From SIG607 sp036307305 (GTDB taxonomy: Bacteria > Bacillota > Clostridia > Oscillospirales > Acutalibacteraceae): a stretch of DNA of 64,000 bases. Below the pieces are notes generated by a model. That model had not been told where the DNA came from and ran no database searches. It saw only the letters and a list, made by a program, of their open reading frames with translations. Both the position numbers and the translations under genes were made by a program. Below, piece after piece: positions 26,418-35,890 of the stretch. The stretch lies in NCBI GenBank assembly GCA_036307305.1, contig JAXJXV010000001.1:1-64000 (forward strand). Reading direction: 5' to 3'. How positions within the stretch are numbered: position 1 is the stretch's first letter; every line of letters begins with the position of its first letter.

Positions 26418-27665
26418 GTGAAAGTGTTGTTCTTAGATGCATATTTTAAACCCGAAAAAATTTCAGGTGCACATTTTGCCGAAGATATGCGTCAGTACCT
26501 TGCGAATGCGGGACATACAATGCAGATATATGTACCAACTCCTTCTCGTGGTGTTAGCGAGGAAGTTAGAAAAGAGTATAAAAAAAGAAAGAACGAAACG
26601 GAGCTTAACGGTGCAGTTTCTATTCATAGATTTTCTCTTTACAAAGAGGGGAAAAATCCTTTATTAAGGGCAATAAGATACTTCATATGCAATATTCAGT
26701 TATTATGGTTTGCACTTCGTGAAAAAAATGTTGATATTGTTCCTATAGGAAGCACTCCACCTACTAATGGAATTATGGGAGTAATAATAAAAAAAATAAA
26801 AAAATTCCCCTTTGTTTATATAGTTCAGGATATGTTTCCTGAATCTCTTGTAAGCGCGGGTATGACAAAAGAAGGCTCACTTCTTTATAAAATAGGCGAC
26901 TGGGTATCAAACGTTACCTATAAAAACGCTTCTCATATTATTGTGATAAGCGAAAGTATGAAAGCTTCTCTTATTAAAAAAGGCGTAAGGAAAGATAAAA
27001 TAAGCGTTATTTATAACTGGATTGACACTGAGAATACGGTGCCTGTTAGCAGAGAAGATAATACTCTTTTTGATGAATTCAATTTAGACAGAGAAAAGTT
27101 TTATATTACTTATGCAGGAAATCTTGGTAATTCTCAGAACGTAGGACTGGTTGTGGACTGCGCTGAGAAATTTAAGGAAAATGATAATATACAGTTCGTT
27201 ATATTCGGTGACGGAAGCGAAAAAGAAAAGCTTGTGGGACGAATAGAAGAAAGCCGACTTGATAATATTAAAATTTTCCCGATGCAACCTCTTAGCAGAG
27301 TTTCTGAAGTTTATAGCCTTGGCGATGCTTCCTTTGTAATTTGTAAAAAGGGAGTAGGCAAGGGCGCGTTCCCAAGCAAAGCCGCGTCCATAATGGCAAC
27401 GGCTACCCCAATAATAGCTTCCTTTGATACTGATTCTGACTTGTGCAGAATTCTAAGCGAGGAAAACTGCGGAATTTGTACACAGGCAGAGGACGTAGAA
27501 GGTGCTGTTAGTGTAATAGAACAACTGTATAATAACAGAGCCGCCCTTAAAGAAATGGGCGAAAATGGCAGAAAACTTGCCTGTTCAAAGTTTTCTAAAG
27601 AAACAGGACTTAGTAAAAGAATAACGGTGTATGAAAAATACGCTTTAAAGAGAGAAGAACGCTGA
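26418..27665 (+). CDS. GT4 glycosyltransferase, WbuB-like
   Basis: A 415-residue GT-B retaining transferase. The acceptor-domain start FLDAYFKPEKISGAHF, the STPPTNGI loop and QDMFPESL resemble the WbuB group, whose E. coli member is thought to transfer N-acetylfucosamine. UDP-L-FucNAc is exactly what the capE-F-G genes of this locus would make, so this is the best candidate FucNAc transferase; the donor is inferred. It starts with GTG after GGTGAT. The start could lie elsewhere, but length fits the family. Confidence 0.85.
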   Translation: MKVLFLDAYFKPEKISGAHFAEDMRQYLANAGHTMQIYVPTPSRGVSEEVRKEYKKRKNETELNGAVSIHRFSLYKEGKNPLLRAIRYFICNIQLLWFALREKNVDIVPIGSTPPTNGIMGVIIKKIKKFPFVYIVQDMFPESLVSAGMTKEGSLLYKIGDWVSNVTYKNASHIIVISESMKASLIKKGVRKDKISVIYNWIDTENTVPVSREDNTLFDEFNLDREKFYITYAGNLGNSQNVGLVVDCAEKFKENDNIQFVIFGDGSEKEKLVGRIEESRLDNIKIFPMQPLSRVSEVYSLGDASFVICKKGVGKGAFPSKAASIMATATPIIASFDTDSDLCRILSEENCGICTQAEDVEGAVSVIEQLYNNRAALKEMGENGRKLACSKFSKETGLSKRITVYEKYALKREER

Positions 27666-27668
27666 TTT

Positions 27669-28307
27669 ATGGAAAAAGTTAAAAAACTTTTACGAATGCT
27701 GATTAAATATCCTTTAAGACTGTTTAACAAAATATCTTTTAGGGCAACTGTCGTGGACTGTGAAATTCATAAAACTTCAGTTGTTGAGCATCACGCTAAT
27801 GTGCGATACAGCGAAATAGACAGATATACCTATGTATCTGCAAGAAGCAGTGTAATTCATACAAAGGTTGGTAGCTTCTGCTCTATTGCAGCAGGTGTTG
27901 CAATAGGAGGCGGAGCTCACGATATAGACGCGGTATCTACTTCTCCTGTATTTAACAAAGGGAAAAATATTTTTGGTGTCAACTTTGGTAATATACAGTT
28001 TTCGCCATATAAAAAAACAACCATAGGAAACGATGTATGGATAGGAAACCGTGCCCTTGTTCTACAGGGTGTGACTATCGGTGACGGTGCGGTCGTTGGT
28101 GCTGGTAGTGTCGTGACAAAGGATATACCTCCCTATGAAGTCTGGGCAGGAAATCCCGCTAAAAAAATCAAAGACCGTTTTGATGAAGAAACAAAAGAAA
28201 AACTTTTAGAGCTTAAATGGTGGGAAATGAGCGATACTGAACTTAAAAGACTGGGCGACTTGTTTTGCGACCCTAAAAAGCTTTTTGAAGAAACAGAGGG
28301 AAAATGA
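27669..28307 (+). CDS. Left-handed beta-helix (hexapeptide) acetyltransferase
   Basis: A 212-residue acyltransferase of the CatB/maltose-acetyltransferase type. After an N-terminal amphipathic stretch come repeated hexapeptides, the GGGAHD loop carrying the catalytic His, and the signature TIGNDVWIGNRALVLQGVTI and WAGNPAKKI. It would O- or N-acetylate a sugar residue using acetyl-CoA, either on the lipid-linked repeat or on a nucleotide sugar. It starts three bases after the previous stop and overlaps the next gene by four. Confidence 0.87.
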   Translation: MEKVKKLLRMLIKYPLRLFNKISFRATVVDCEIHKTSVVEHHANVRYSEIDRYTYVSARSSVIHTKVGSFCSIAAGVAIGGGAHDIDAVSTSPVFNKGKNIFGVNFGNIQFSPYKKTTIGNDVWIGNRALVLQGVTIGDGAVVGAGSVVTKDIPPYEVWAGNPAKKIKDRFDEETKEKLLELKWWEMSDTELKRLGDLFCDPKKLFEETEGK

Positions 28308-29512
28308 TGAAGATATTACATGTAGACGATACGTTTCATCCAAGCTTTGGCTATCAGTGTAATCCGTTAGCAAAATTTCAAAGTAAGGCAGGTAATGAAG
28401 TTTATATTATCTGTCCTGAAGCTAAATATATTTACGGCGTTTATCATTCCTTTGGTGAATATGGAGAACATCTTGATGAGGATGATGCAAGATACGAGAA
28501 TGAAACCGGTGTTAAAATTATTCGTGTAAAGGCAAAGGGATATATTTTAGGCAGACTTAACTATGATAGAAAAGAATTGCTCAAAGCCATTGAAAAAGTT
28601 AACCCTGATGTTATATTAGGGCATTGTATGGAGACTTTAACGGCAATGTTTTTAATGAGTAGGCTTCGCAAGAAATATCCAATGGCGTTTGATTCGCATA
28701 TGCTTTCTATGGCAAGTAAAAATAAGTTTTCTAAATTATTTGATATTGGATATCGATTGTTGTTTACTCCAATCATAAAAAAAGAAAAATATAAAATTAT
28801 AAAAACCCAGAATGATGACTATGTAAATAAGCATTTAGGCGTACCTGAAGAACTGTCAACCTTTATTTCGTTTGGTACAGACGTTATTTTGTTTAACAGA
28901 AACGATGAAATTAAAAAGGCTTTTCTTCGGGAAAAGCAATTGCCTGATGATACGTTTGTGATTACTTCGACGGGAAAAATGTCACAAGCAAAAGACGGAA
29001 TGCTATTTGCTGATAGTATTAAGGAAAGGTTTAATAGTGACAGAAAAGTTGTTGTTGTAATGGTTGCTGATTTTAGCGGTGAATATGAACAACAAGTGAA
29101 AAAAGTACTCGATAGCAGTGACAATGAAATTTTTTATTATCCTGTACAACGTTATAACAATTTACCTTACTTTTATCAAATTGCGGATATTACAGTATTT
29201 CCAAAACAGTGTAGTATGAGTTTTTACGATGCGCAAAGTTGTGGCGTACCTGTTCTGTCCGAAAAAGGCCACGTAAATGAGGAAAGAAATTCGCACGGGA
29301 ACGGTTTTTGCTTTGAAAACGGCAGTGTTGATGATTTAAGAGCAAAAATACAGCGCTTTATTGATATGCCAAAAGAAGAATTTGAAAAAATGAGAGAAAA
29401 TTCTCAGAACTTCGTAACAAAAAATTATTCTTATGAACAGATTGCTTCCCAATACACTCAGATTCTTGTTGAGGCAGTTAAAAATTTTAAAGAAAAAAGA
29501 GGAGAAAAGTAA
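28304..29512 (+). CDS. GT4 glycosyltransferase
   Basis: A 402-residue GT-B transferase. The C-terminal nucleotide-binding domain includes ITSTGKMSQAKDGMLF, YYPVQRYNNLPYFYQIADI and an acidic region near FYDAQSCGVPVLSEKG that corresponds to the EX7E motif. Donor and acceptor are unknown. The ATG at 28304 overlaps the previous stop; ATG 28307 is equally possible. The sequence is AT-rich compared with the flanking acetyltransferase and dehydrogenase genes. Confidence 0.82.
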   Translation: MMKILHVDDTFHPSFGYQCNPLAKFQSKAGNEVYIICPEAKYIYGVYHSFGEYGEHLDEDDARYENETGVKIIRVKAKGYILGRLNYDRKELLKAIEKVNPDVILGHCMETLTAMFLMSRLRKKYPMAFDSHMLSMASKNKFSKLFDIGYRLLFTPIIKKEKYKIIKTQNDDYVNKHLGVPEELSTFISFGTDVILFNRNDEIKKAFLREKQLPDDTFVITSTGKMSQAKDGMLFADSIKERFNSDRKVVVVMVADFSGEYEQQVKKVLDSSDNEIFYYPVQRYNNLPYFYQIADITVFPKQCSMSFYDAQSCGVPVLSEKGHVNEERNSHGNGFCFENGSVDDLRAKIQRFIDMPKEEFEKMRENSQNFVTKNYSYEQIASQYTQILVEAVKNFKEKRGEK

Positions 29513-29513
29513 A

Positions 29514-30734
29514 ATGGTAAACGTAATAGGACTTGGTTATATAGGACTTCCTACAGCTCTTATGATGGCTTCCCACGGCGTAGAGGTTGTTGGTACTGAT
29601 TATAATGAGCAATTAGTAGAAACTCTCAACAGCGGAAAAACCACCTTTAAGGAGGAGGGTCTTGATGAGCTTTTTGATGAAGCTGTAAAATCAGGAGTAA
29701 AATTTACTACAGAGTATCAGGTAACAGACACTTATATCGTTTCTGTACCCACTCCTTATGATAAATTCAGTAAGCGTGTAGATGCAACGTATGTGGTATC
29801 GGTTGTTAAAAGCATAATGGAAATTTGTCCTAAAGGTGTTACTGTCGTAATTGAATCAACTGTTTCTCCCGGAACCATTGATAAATATGTTCGCCCTGCT
29901 ATAGAGGAACAAGGATTTGTAATAGGAACTGATATACATCTTGTTCACGCTCCTGAGAGGATTATTCCGGGTAATATGGTATATGAGCTTTTGCATAATG
30001 ACCGTACTGTAGGTGCTGATAACAGCGAAATCGGAGAAAAAATTAAAAAACTGTACAGTTCTTTCTGTCAAGGAGAGATAGTGGTTACCGATATACGTAC
30101 TGCTGAAATGACAAAGGTTGTAGAAAACACTTTCCGTGCTGTGAATATTGCTTTTGCTAATGAACTGGCTAAAATTTGCAGACACGACAATATGGATGTA
30201 TACGAAATTATAAAGATTTGTAATATGCATCCACGCGTTAATATATTACAGCCCGGCCCCGGTGTCGGAGGTCACTGCATTTCCGTTGACCCTTGGTTTT
30301 TGGTAGGCGATTATCCTGCACTTGCTAATGTAATAAACGAATCTATGAAAACAAATGACAGTATGCCCGATTTTGTTCTTAACAGAATATATGAAATAAT
30401 GAAAGAAAATGGTATTACTGACGCAAAACGTGTTGGACTTTACGGACTTACCTATAAAGAAAACGTTGATGATATGCGTGAATCTCCCACACTTCAGCTT
30501 CTTGAAAGTCAGGAACGTCATCTTGCAGAGCCTCTCAAGGTTTATGACCCGTTTATAACTGCTGACGTAGTTGAGAATCAATATCATGATTTAGATGAGT
30601 TCCTTAATGATATCGACCTGATAGTTATTATGGTAAAGCATAATGAGATAAAGGAAAATATGAAAAAGCTTCAGGGCAAGAAGGTTCTTGATTGCCATAA
30701 TATTTGTAATATTGATGGAGTTTACCATATTTAG
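29514..30734 (+). CDS. wecC: UDP-N-acetyl-D-mannosamine dehydrogenase type
   Basis: A 406-residue nucleotide-sugar dehydrogenase that oxidises C6 twice with NAD+ to give a UDP-uronic acid. The Rossmann start VNVIGLGYIGLPTALM, VESTVSPGT-like IESTVSPGT, AEMTKVVENTFRAVNIA and catalytic Cys in GVGGHCISVDPWFL match the WecC (ManNAc) branch rather than UDP-glucose dehydrogenase. The ATG at 29514 has GAGGAG upstream; a longer frame upstream overlaps the previous gene. A dedicated WecB is not evident, because the only 2-epimerase here looks like CapG. The product may therefore depend on an epimerase elsewhere. Confidence 0.88.
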   Translation: MVNVIGLGYIGLPTALMMASHGVEVVGTDYNEQLVETLNSGKTTFKEEGLDELFDEAVKSGVKFTTEYQVTDTYIVSVPTPYDKFSKRVDATYVVSVVKSIMEICPKGVTVVIESTVSPGTIDKYVRPAIEEQGFVIGTDIHLVHAPERIIPGNMVYELLHNDRTVGADNSEIGEKIKKLYSSFCQGEIVVTDIRTAEMTKVVENTFRAVNIAFANELAKICRHDNMDVYEIIKICNMHPRVNILQPGPGVGGHCISVDPWFLVGDYPALANVINESMKTNDSMPDFVLNRIYEIMKENGITDAKRVGLYGLTYKENVDDMRESPTLQLLESQERHLAEPLKVYDPFITADVVENQYHDLDEFLNDIDLIVIMVKHNEIKENMKKLQGKKVLDCHNICNIDGVYHI

Positions 30735-30770
30735 TTCGATATAAAAATCTAAAGAAAGGGTAGCGCAGTA

Positions 30771-32204
30771 ATGTTGGATATTTTCAAAAAACAATATGTT
30801 TTATCATCTTGTGAAATAGATTTACCTAATATGAACAAGTATTCTTTAGGTAAAGCAATTCTATATACACATAATTTATTGAAAACACAACGGTTTGTTA
30901 CAGATAACGGTAAACAAATTATAGTAGTTGGTAATGCATATTGTATGGATTGCGCTCCTAAAAGTATAGAAAGCGACATTACTGAATGGGATGGTAAAAG
31001 CTTAGTAGAACTTACAAGGAATTGGACAGGTCGTTGGATTCTTTTTACCGATAGTGATATAGTGACTGATGCTTGTGGACTTATGTCAGCGTTTTATAAA
31101 AATGAAGATAACCGATGGATAGTTTCTTCTTCATTAGCGGTTATGGGACAATTAATGAACGTAAATCTACGCGAAGAATGTTCGTCTGGCGGTCTTAACT
31201 GGTATTTGTTACCAAATACTAAAATCGGCGGAATAAGTAAATTATGCTCTACCCAAAGGATTGTTTTTAGTGAGGATGAATTAGAGGTAAAATCTTTTAT
31301 ATGGCAAGAAGATTTTACAGCATTGTCTACCGAAGAAAAGAGCAGGGAATTGGGTAAAATGCTCGTAAATGCCTGTAAAAACATCAGTCGTGAAGAAAAG
31401 GATGTATTGTTAGCTTTAACAGGCGGAAAGGATTCACGCCTTGTGTTTTCGGCGCTTTTGCACTCCGGTATTGATTTTTCAACATATACGTTTGATTACC
31501 TTAAAATAAGAAGCTCGGATAAATCTGTTCCCAAAAAAATGGCAAGAGCCAATAACATACAGCATAGTTTTATAAAACGTGGTAAGTATCAACCTGATAA
31601 AAACGAAAACTATAAAATCTTTACCTTTGGAAACACCAACGGACTTGATAAGGTTTTTTACGCTTATGACCAGTTTGATAAAATACCTAAAGAAGCCGTT
31701 ATTATCCGCAGTGGTTTTTTTGAGGCGGGTCAACGTTATGGCAGGACTGTTGCGGGTAATACGTTAGAGAGCTTCGAAAATGGAATAAAATCTTATTATT
31801 TCGAGGCTTTTAAGGATGAAAAACAGCGTGAAGCTTTTGAATTGTGGCTTGGGTGGATTAAGGATAATCCAATACCTTTTATTGATGTTCGCGACCGCTT
31901 CTATATTGAGCAGAGAGTAGGCGGTTGGGCAGCGGCTATAGAACAATCATTAGATTTAAATGATTTTACTTCAATTCAAATCGCTAATTGTCCAAGGCTG
32001 TTATCTTTATTGCTTTCAGCTTCAGAGGATGAGCGAATGAATGCGGAAATATCTATGAAATGCATTCAACAGCTTAAACCCGAGTTGCTGAAATATCCTG
32101 TTAATAAAACTACTTTTGTTGATATGGTATTTTTCTTTTTCGATGTAATGAGAAATCCTATAAAAAGACTTCGTAATTTCACAAACAGACATAGAAGGAA
32201 GTAA
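30771..32204 (+). CDS. Asparagine-synthase-like PP-loop protein
   Basis: A 477-residue protein related to asparagine synthetase B. An N-terminal glutaminase-like fold (GRWILFTDSDIVTDACG) lacks the catalytic Cys2, as the protein begins MLDIFK. The synthetase part keeps the ATP-binding LALTGGKDSRLVF (about 214-226). Without the nucleophile it would use free ammonia or another amine. It directly follows a uronate-forming dehydrogenase; homologues in O-antigen loci are thought to amidate uronic acids, so formation of a uronamide is a reasonable inference. The DNA is AT-rich. Confidence 0.8.
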   Translation: MLDIFKKQYVLSSCEIDLPNMNKYSLGKAILYTHNLLKTQRFVTDNGKQIIVVGNAYCMDCAPKSIESDITEWDGKSLVELTRNWTGRWILFTDSDIVTDACGLMSAFYKNEDNRWIVSSSLAVMGQLMNVNLREECSSGGLNWYLLPNTKIGGISKLCSTQRIVFSEDELEVKSFIWQEDFTALSTEEKSRELGKMLVNACKNISREEKDVLLALTGGKDSRLVFSALLHSGIDFSTYTFDYLKIRSSDKSVPKKMARANNIQHSFIKRGKYQPDKNENYKIFTFGNTNGLDKVFYAYDQFDKIPKEAVIIRSGFFEAGQRYGRTVAGNTLESFENGIKSYYFEAFKDEKQREAFELWLGWIKDNPIPFIDVRDRFYIEQRVGGWAAAIEQSLDLNDFTSIQIANCPRLLSLLLSASEDERMNAEISMKCIQQLKPELLKYPVNKTTFVDMVFFFFDVMRNPIKRLRNFTNRHRRK

Positions 32205-32206
32205 TT

Positions 32207-33376
32207 ATGCAACTGATTTATATTAATAAAGGAACGTCTCCCAGTTTATTTGCAGAGTATCTGAAAAAATATAATAACGTTATTCCTCAGCAAGCGCAAA
32301 AGTACAATCAGTTGCTTATGGAAGGCTTTGTTAGTAATGGGGAAAAAGTAGTTAGTATATCTACCCGACCTTTAAACAGGGCCATGACAACCCAAAAATA
32401 TTTTCCGTCAAAAAAAGAAATGGAGAATGGTATTGATTATTACTACGTTCCTTTCTTTAATATTAAGCTACTGAGAGAATTGTCAGTGTTTTTTGGAGTG
32501 TTTTTTAAGGTTTTATTAAAAAAAGCCCATAAAAATGACGTGGTGATTTGCGATGCCCTTAATATTTCGGCAACTGCTGCAGCACTGTGTGCCTCTCTTT
32601 TAAGAGGTTTTGAAACGGTTGGTATTGTTACAGACGTACCTTGTCACAGACCTTACGGAAAAGTTCCATATAACGAAAAGATAAACCTATGGCTGATGAA
32701 AAGGTTTAAAAAATATCTATTCCTTACCGAGCAGATGAGCAAAATAGTTAATCCTAAAAATCGCCCCTATGTTGTTCTTGAAGGTCATTCTGATATTTCT
32801 ATGAAAGATACCGTCAACGAGCTTTCAAATAAGTATGATAAAAAGGTTTGCTTATATGCAGGTTCTCTTAAAAGAATTTACGGCATTGAAAATCTTGTGG
32901 AGGGCTTTGTTAAAGCAAATGTAGAAAACAGTGAGCTTTATATTTACGGTAACGGTGATTACGTAGAAGACCTTAAAAAGCTTTCGGAAAAATATGAAAA
33001 CGTAAAATATATGGGTATTGCCCCTAACAGTGTGATTGTTGAGGAAGAACTGAAAGCTACTCTGCTTGTTAATCCCAGACCTACAAACGAAGAATATACA
33101 AAATATTCTTTCCCCTCTAAAAATATGGAGTATATGGCGTCGGGTACGCCGTTACTTACCACAAAGCTTCCAGGTATGCCAACGGAGTATAACGAATATG
33201 TATATCTTTTAGAGCAGGAAAATATTGAGGGTATAAAAAATGCCCTTACCGAGATTTTAGGTAAGAGCAAAGAGGAGCTTCACAGTAAGGGTGAAGCCGC
33301 AAAAAATTTTGTTATGAATGAAAAAAATAATATAGTTCAGGCAAAGAAAGTAATTGATATGATAAAGAGAAGGTGA
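32207..33376 (+). CDS. GT4 glycosyltransferase
   Basis: A 389-residue GT-B family 4 transferase. The C-terminal half shows VCLYAGSLKRIYGIENLVEG, LYIYGNGDY and YSFPSKNMEYMASGTPLL, whose Glu is in the usual nucleotide-sugar binding place. The N-terminal domain contains a hydrophobic, membrane-associating stretch around FFGVFFKVLL. Donor and linkage are unknown. It begins two bases after the asparagine-synthase-like gene and is followed four bases on by the polymerase gene. Confidence 0.86.
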   Translation: MQLIYINKGTSPSLFAEYLKKYNNVIPQQAQKYNQLLMEGFVSNGEKVVSISTRPLNRAMTTQKYFPSKKEMENGIDYYYVPFFNIKLLRELSVFFGVFFKVLLKKAHKNDVVICDALNISATAAALCASLLRGFETVGIVTDVPCHRPYGKVPYNEKINLWLMKRFKKYLFLTEQMSKIVNPKNRPYVVLEGHSDISMKDTVNELSNKYDKKVCLYAGSLKRIYGIENLVEGFVKANVENSELYIYGNGDYVEDLKKLSEKYENVKYMGIAPNSVIVEEELKATLLVNPRPTNEEYTKYSFPSKNMEYMASGTPLLTTKLPGMPTEYNEYVYLLEQENIEGIKNALTEILGKSKEELHSKGEAAKNFVMNEKNNIVQAKKVIDMIKRR

Positions 33377-33380
33377 AACG

Positions 33381-34646
33381 GTGAATAGTCTTAAAAACAA
33401 AAACTCTTTTTTCGATAAAGTTATGGCAACGACCTTGTTTGAGATATTTGCTGTTTTATATATTGCCCATAAGCTACTGCCTGTATTTGGCTATTATATG
33501 CCGTCTGTTGTGTATCTGGGCGTGTTTGCCGCTACCTTTGTATTTGGTCTTTGTATATCCACAAAAGGTGAAAAACAAAATTTCACTTTAAGTATGTTAC
33601 CTGTTTTTCTTACAAGTGTTCTTGCTTGTATTCGGTACGTTACACTCGGCAATATATCAGGTATGTTTGTTTATGTTTACGGTGAACTGCAGATATATCT
33701 TTACGGCATTATTGCAGTATGGTATATCGTTAAAAACAGACCTGAAAGAGCAAAGTTTATTTTCAATTTTATGCTTGTTTGCTATGCAATTACAGGCGTT
33801 ACCACCTATATTGGCTGTATAAAATATCCACAGGCATCACGTATTATGGCTACTCTTTCTACTTATGATTCCCTACATCAGCTTTATACAAGAAATAATA
33901 TAGGCGGATTTACGTTTATATATGAGCTTATCCTTATAATGCCTTTGCTTATATATATGATTAAGGATAAAAAAATCAACCGTCTGTTAGGCGTTATAGG
34001 TGTTGCGCTTATTGGACTGGTAGTTATACAGTCGGAATATGCAACGGCGCTTATCTTATACGTGGTTACTCTGATTTTATTCCTTATTCCAAGGCTTACA
34101 GGCGGTAAGGTATTTCTGTTCGTGGTTTTGGCTTTACTTATTATAATATCATTAAAAACCTTTATTGCGGGAGCCTTTGAAAGTCTTAGCAATACTGTTG
34201 AAAGTGAAACCTTGGCTGAAAGATTTCAGTATATTGCCGATTTGCTTAGCGGTAGAAGTGTAGACAGCGCAGATAATAACCGTATGGAGCTGTATGCAAA
34301 ATCCCTTAATACCTTCTTTGATACTGCTATGTTCGGCGGCTGGAATAATGCGGTTACAAGCGGACATTCCTTCGTGCTTGATATTATGGCTATTTACGGA
34401 ATCATTGGTTTATTTGCTATTATTGCAGCATATATCGCTATGTATAAGGTGTTTATAGGAAGATATAAGGACAGACCTTATTATGCATACCTTGTATATG
34501 CGTATATTTTAGGTATACTTATGGCAGTGGTAAACACAAAAATGAATTTGTTTATATTTATATGTTTTATCCCAACGTTTGCATTTGTAATGGACAATAA
34601 ATATGTAAAGGAGAAAACAAGTGAAAATTTTATGGGTAGTAAATAA
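33381..34646 (+). CDS. Wzy-like polysaccharide polymerase
   Basis: A 421-residue polytopic membrane protein with about ten hydrophobic segments, the large extracytoplasmic loop typical of O-antigen/EPS polymerases lying around residues 270-330 (FESLSNTVESETLAERF, SGRSVDSADNNRMELY). It would join flipped repeat units outside the membrane. Wzy proteins are too diverse for a symbol to be certain, but topology and position among transferases and a flippase agree. It starts with GTG after AGAAGG and overlaps the next gene by 26 bases. Confidence 0.8.
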   Translation: MNSLKNKNSFFDKVMATTLFEIFAVLYIAHKLLPVFGYYMPSVVYLGVFAATFVFGLCISTKGEKQNFTLSMLPVFLTSVLACIRYVTLGNISGMFVYVYGELQIYLYGIIAVWYIVKNRPERAKFIFNFMLVCYAITGVTTYIGCIKYPQASRIMATLSTYDSLHQLYTRNNIGGFTFIYELILIMPLLIYMIKDKKINRLLGVIGVALIGLVVIQSEYATALILYVVTLILFLIPRLTGGKVFLFVVLALLIIISLKTFIAGAFESLSNTVESETLAERFQYIADLLSGRSVDSADNNRMELYAKSLNTFFDTAMFGGWNNAVTSGHSFVLDIMAIYGIIGLFAIIAAYIAMYKVFIGRYKDRPYYAYLVYAYILGILMAVVNTKMNLFIFICFIPTFAFVMDNKYVKEKTSENFMGSK

Positions 34647-35889
34647 GCCTTGCGGAGCGCTTCACGAAAAGCTGTATGGAAAGAAATCTACAGGCGGTCT
34701 TTGGCTTGACGCTATGCTTGATGAGGCTAAGGAATCAAACGAGGACAGTATTGTTGTTGTAAATATAGAAAAATCACCGAAAATCTCCTATTATAACGAT
34801 GGTAATATTTCGTATTACACCATTTCGGGTGTTCCTAACGCAGAGTATGATTATAAATCGCAAAATGCACTTTCAGCTTGGAAAGAAATTATAGATAAAG
34901 AAAAGCCTGACGTAATTGAACTTTGGGGAACCGAATTTCCTTACGGTATGGCTGTGAATAAAGTATCTGAGGGTATCCCAAAGGTGATTTACGTACAAGG
35001 TATCCTCGATAGTATAGGTAAGTATTATCTTGCGGGACTGACAAACAAGGAGTTAAAAAAAGCAAAAAGCTTTAGAGATGTTGTTACCGGTACTACTATA
35101 AAACAGATACAAAAGGACTTTAGCAAACGCGCCGTATATGAAAAGGAAATTGTAAACAGCTCAGGACATATTATCATAGAAAACCACTGGGCAGAGGCTT
35201 ATTATAAAAAGGTATGCCCACAGGTTAAGGCTCATTTTCTGCCTATTAGTATTGCGGAAAGCTTTCATAATTACAGTTGGAAGTATGAAGACGCAGAAAC
35301 TGTTTCTATTTTCTGTCCCGCTGCAGATTACACAATAAAAGGTCTTCATATGCTTCTTAAAGCTTTGGCTATTGTTAAGAAGAAATATAATGATGTAAAG
35401 CTGTATATACCCGGAACTCCTCTTAAAGATACAAAAAACTTAAAAGCTAAGCTTAAGCAAAACGGATACAGTAAGCTGATTAAAGCGATGCTGACAGAAC
35501 TAAACTTAACGGATAACGTTGTATATACAGGCAGACTTACTGCTGACCAGATGGCTGAAAAGATGTCAAAGGTAAGCTGTTTTGCAATGACTTCAGCTAT
35601 AGAAAACCATTCAAGTACACTCAAAGAGGCAATGACGGTGGGCGTACCCTGTGTAGCTTCTTACGTTGGGGGCGTACCTGAGTATGCAACCGACGGCGAA
35701 AACTGCCTTCTTTACAGATTTGAAGATTATGAGGTTTTGGCACAGAATATAATTCGTCTTTTTGAAGACAAAGCGTTGTGTGAAAAACTTTCAAACAACG
35801 CGCGTAGTAAGATGCGCACACCAAAAGAAAAAACAGACTACGCGAGAATGAGAGAAATATTTGAAGAAATAATTAAAGGGAAAGAGTAA
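34621..35889 (+). CDS. GT4 glycosyltransferase
   Basis: A 422-residue GT-B transferase. The N-terminal motif STGGLWLDAML binds the acceptor side, and VSIFCPAADYTIKGLHMLLKAL plus SSTLKEAMTVGVPCVASYVGG (containing the EX7E region) form the donor site. It starts with GTG seven bases after AAGGAG, inside the end of the polymerase gene, so translation is coupled. Donor and acceptor are unknown. Confidence 0.87.
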   Translation: MKILWVVNKPCGALHEKLYGKKSTGGLWLDAMLDEAKESNEDSIVVVNIEKSPKISYYNDGNISYYTISGVPNAEYDYKSQNALSAWKEIIDKEKPDVIELWGTEFPYGMAVNKVSEGIPKVIYVQGILDSIGKYYLAGLTNKELKKAKSFRDVVTGTTIKQIQKDFSKRAVYEKEIVNSSGHIIIENHWAEAYYKKVCPQVKAHFLPISIAESFHNYSWKYEDAETVSIFCPAADYTIKGLHMLLKALAIVKKKYNDVKLYIPGTPLKDTKNLKAKLKQNGYSKLIKAMLTELNLTDNVVYTGRLTADQMAEKMSKVSCFAMTSAIENHSSTLKEAMTVGVPCVASYVGGVPEYATDGENCLLYRFEDYEVLAQNIIRLFEDKALCEKLSNNARSKMRTPKEKTDYARMREIFEEIIKGKE

Positions 35890-35890
35890 A

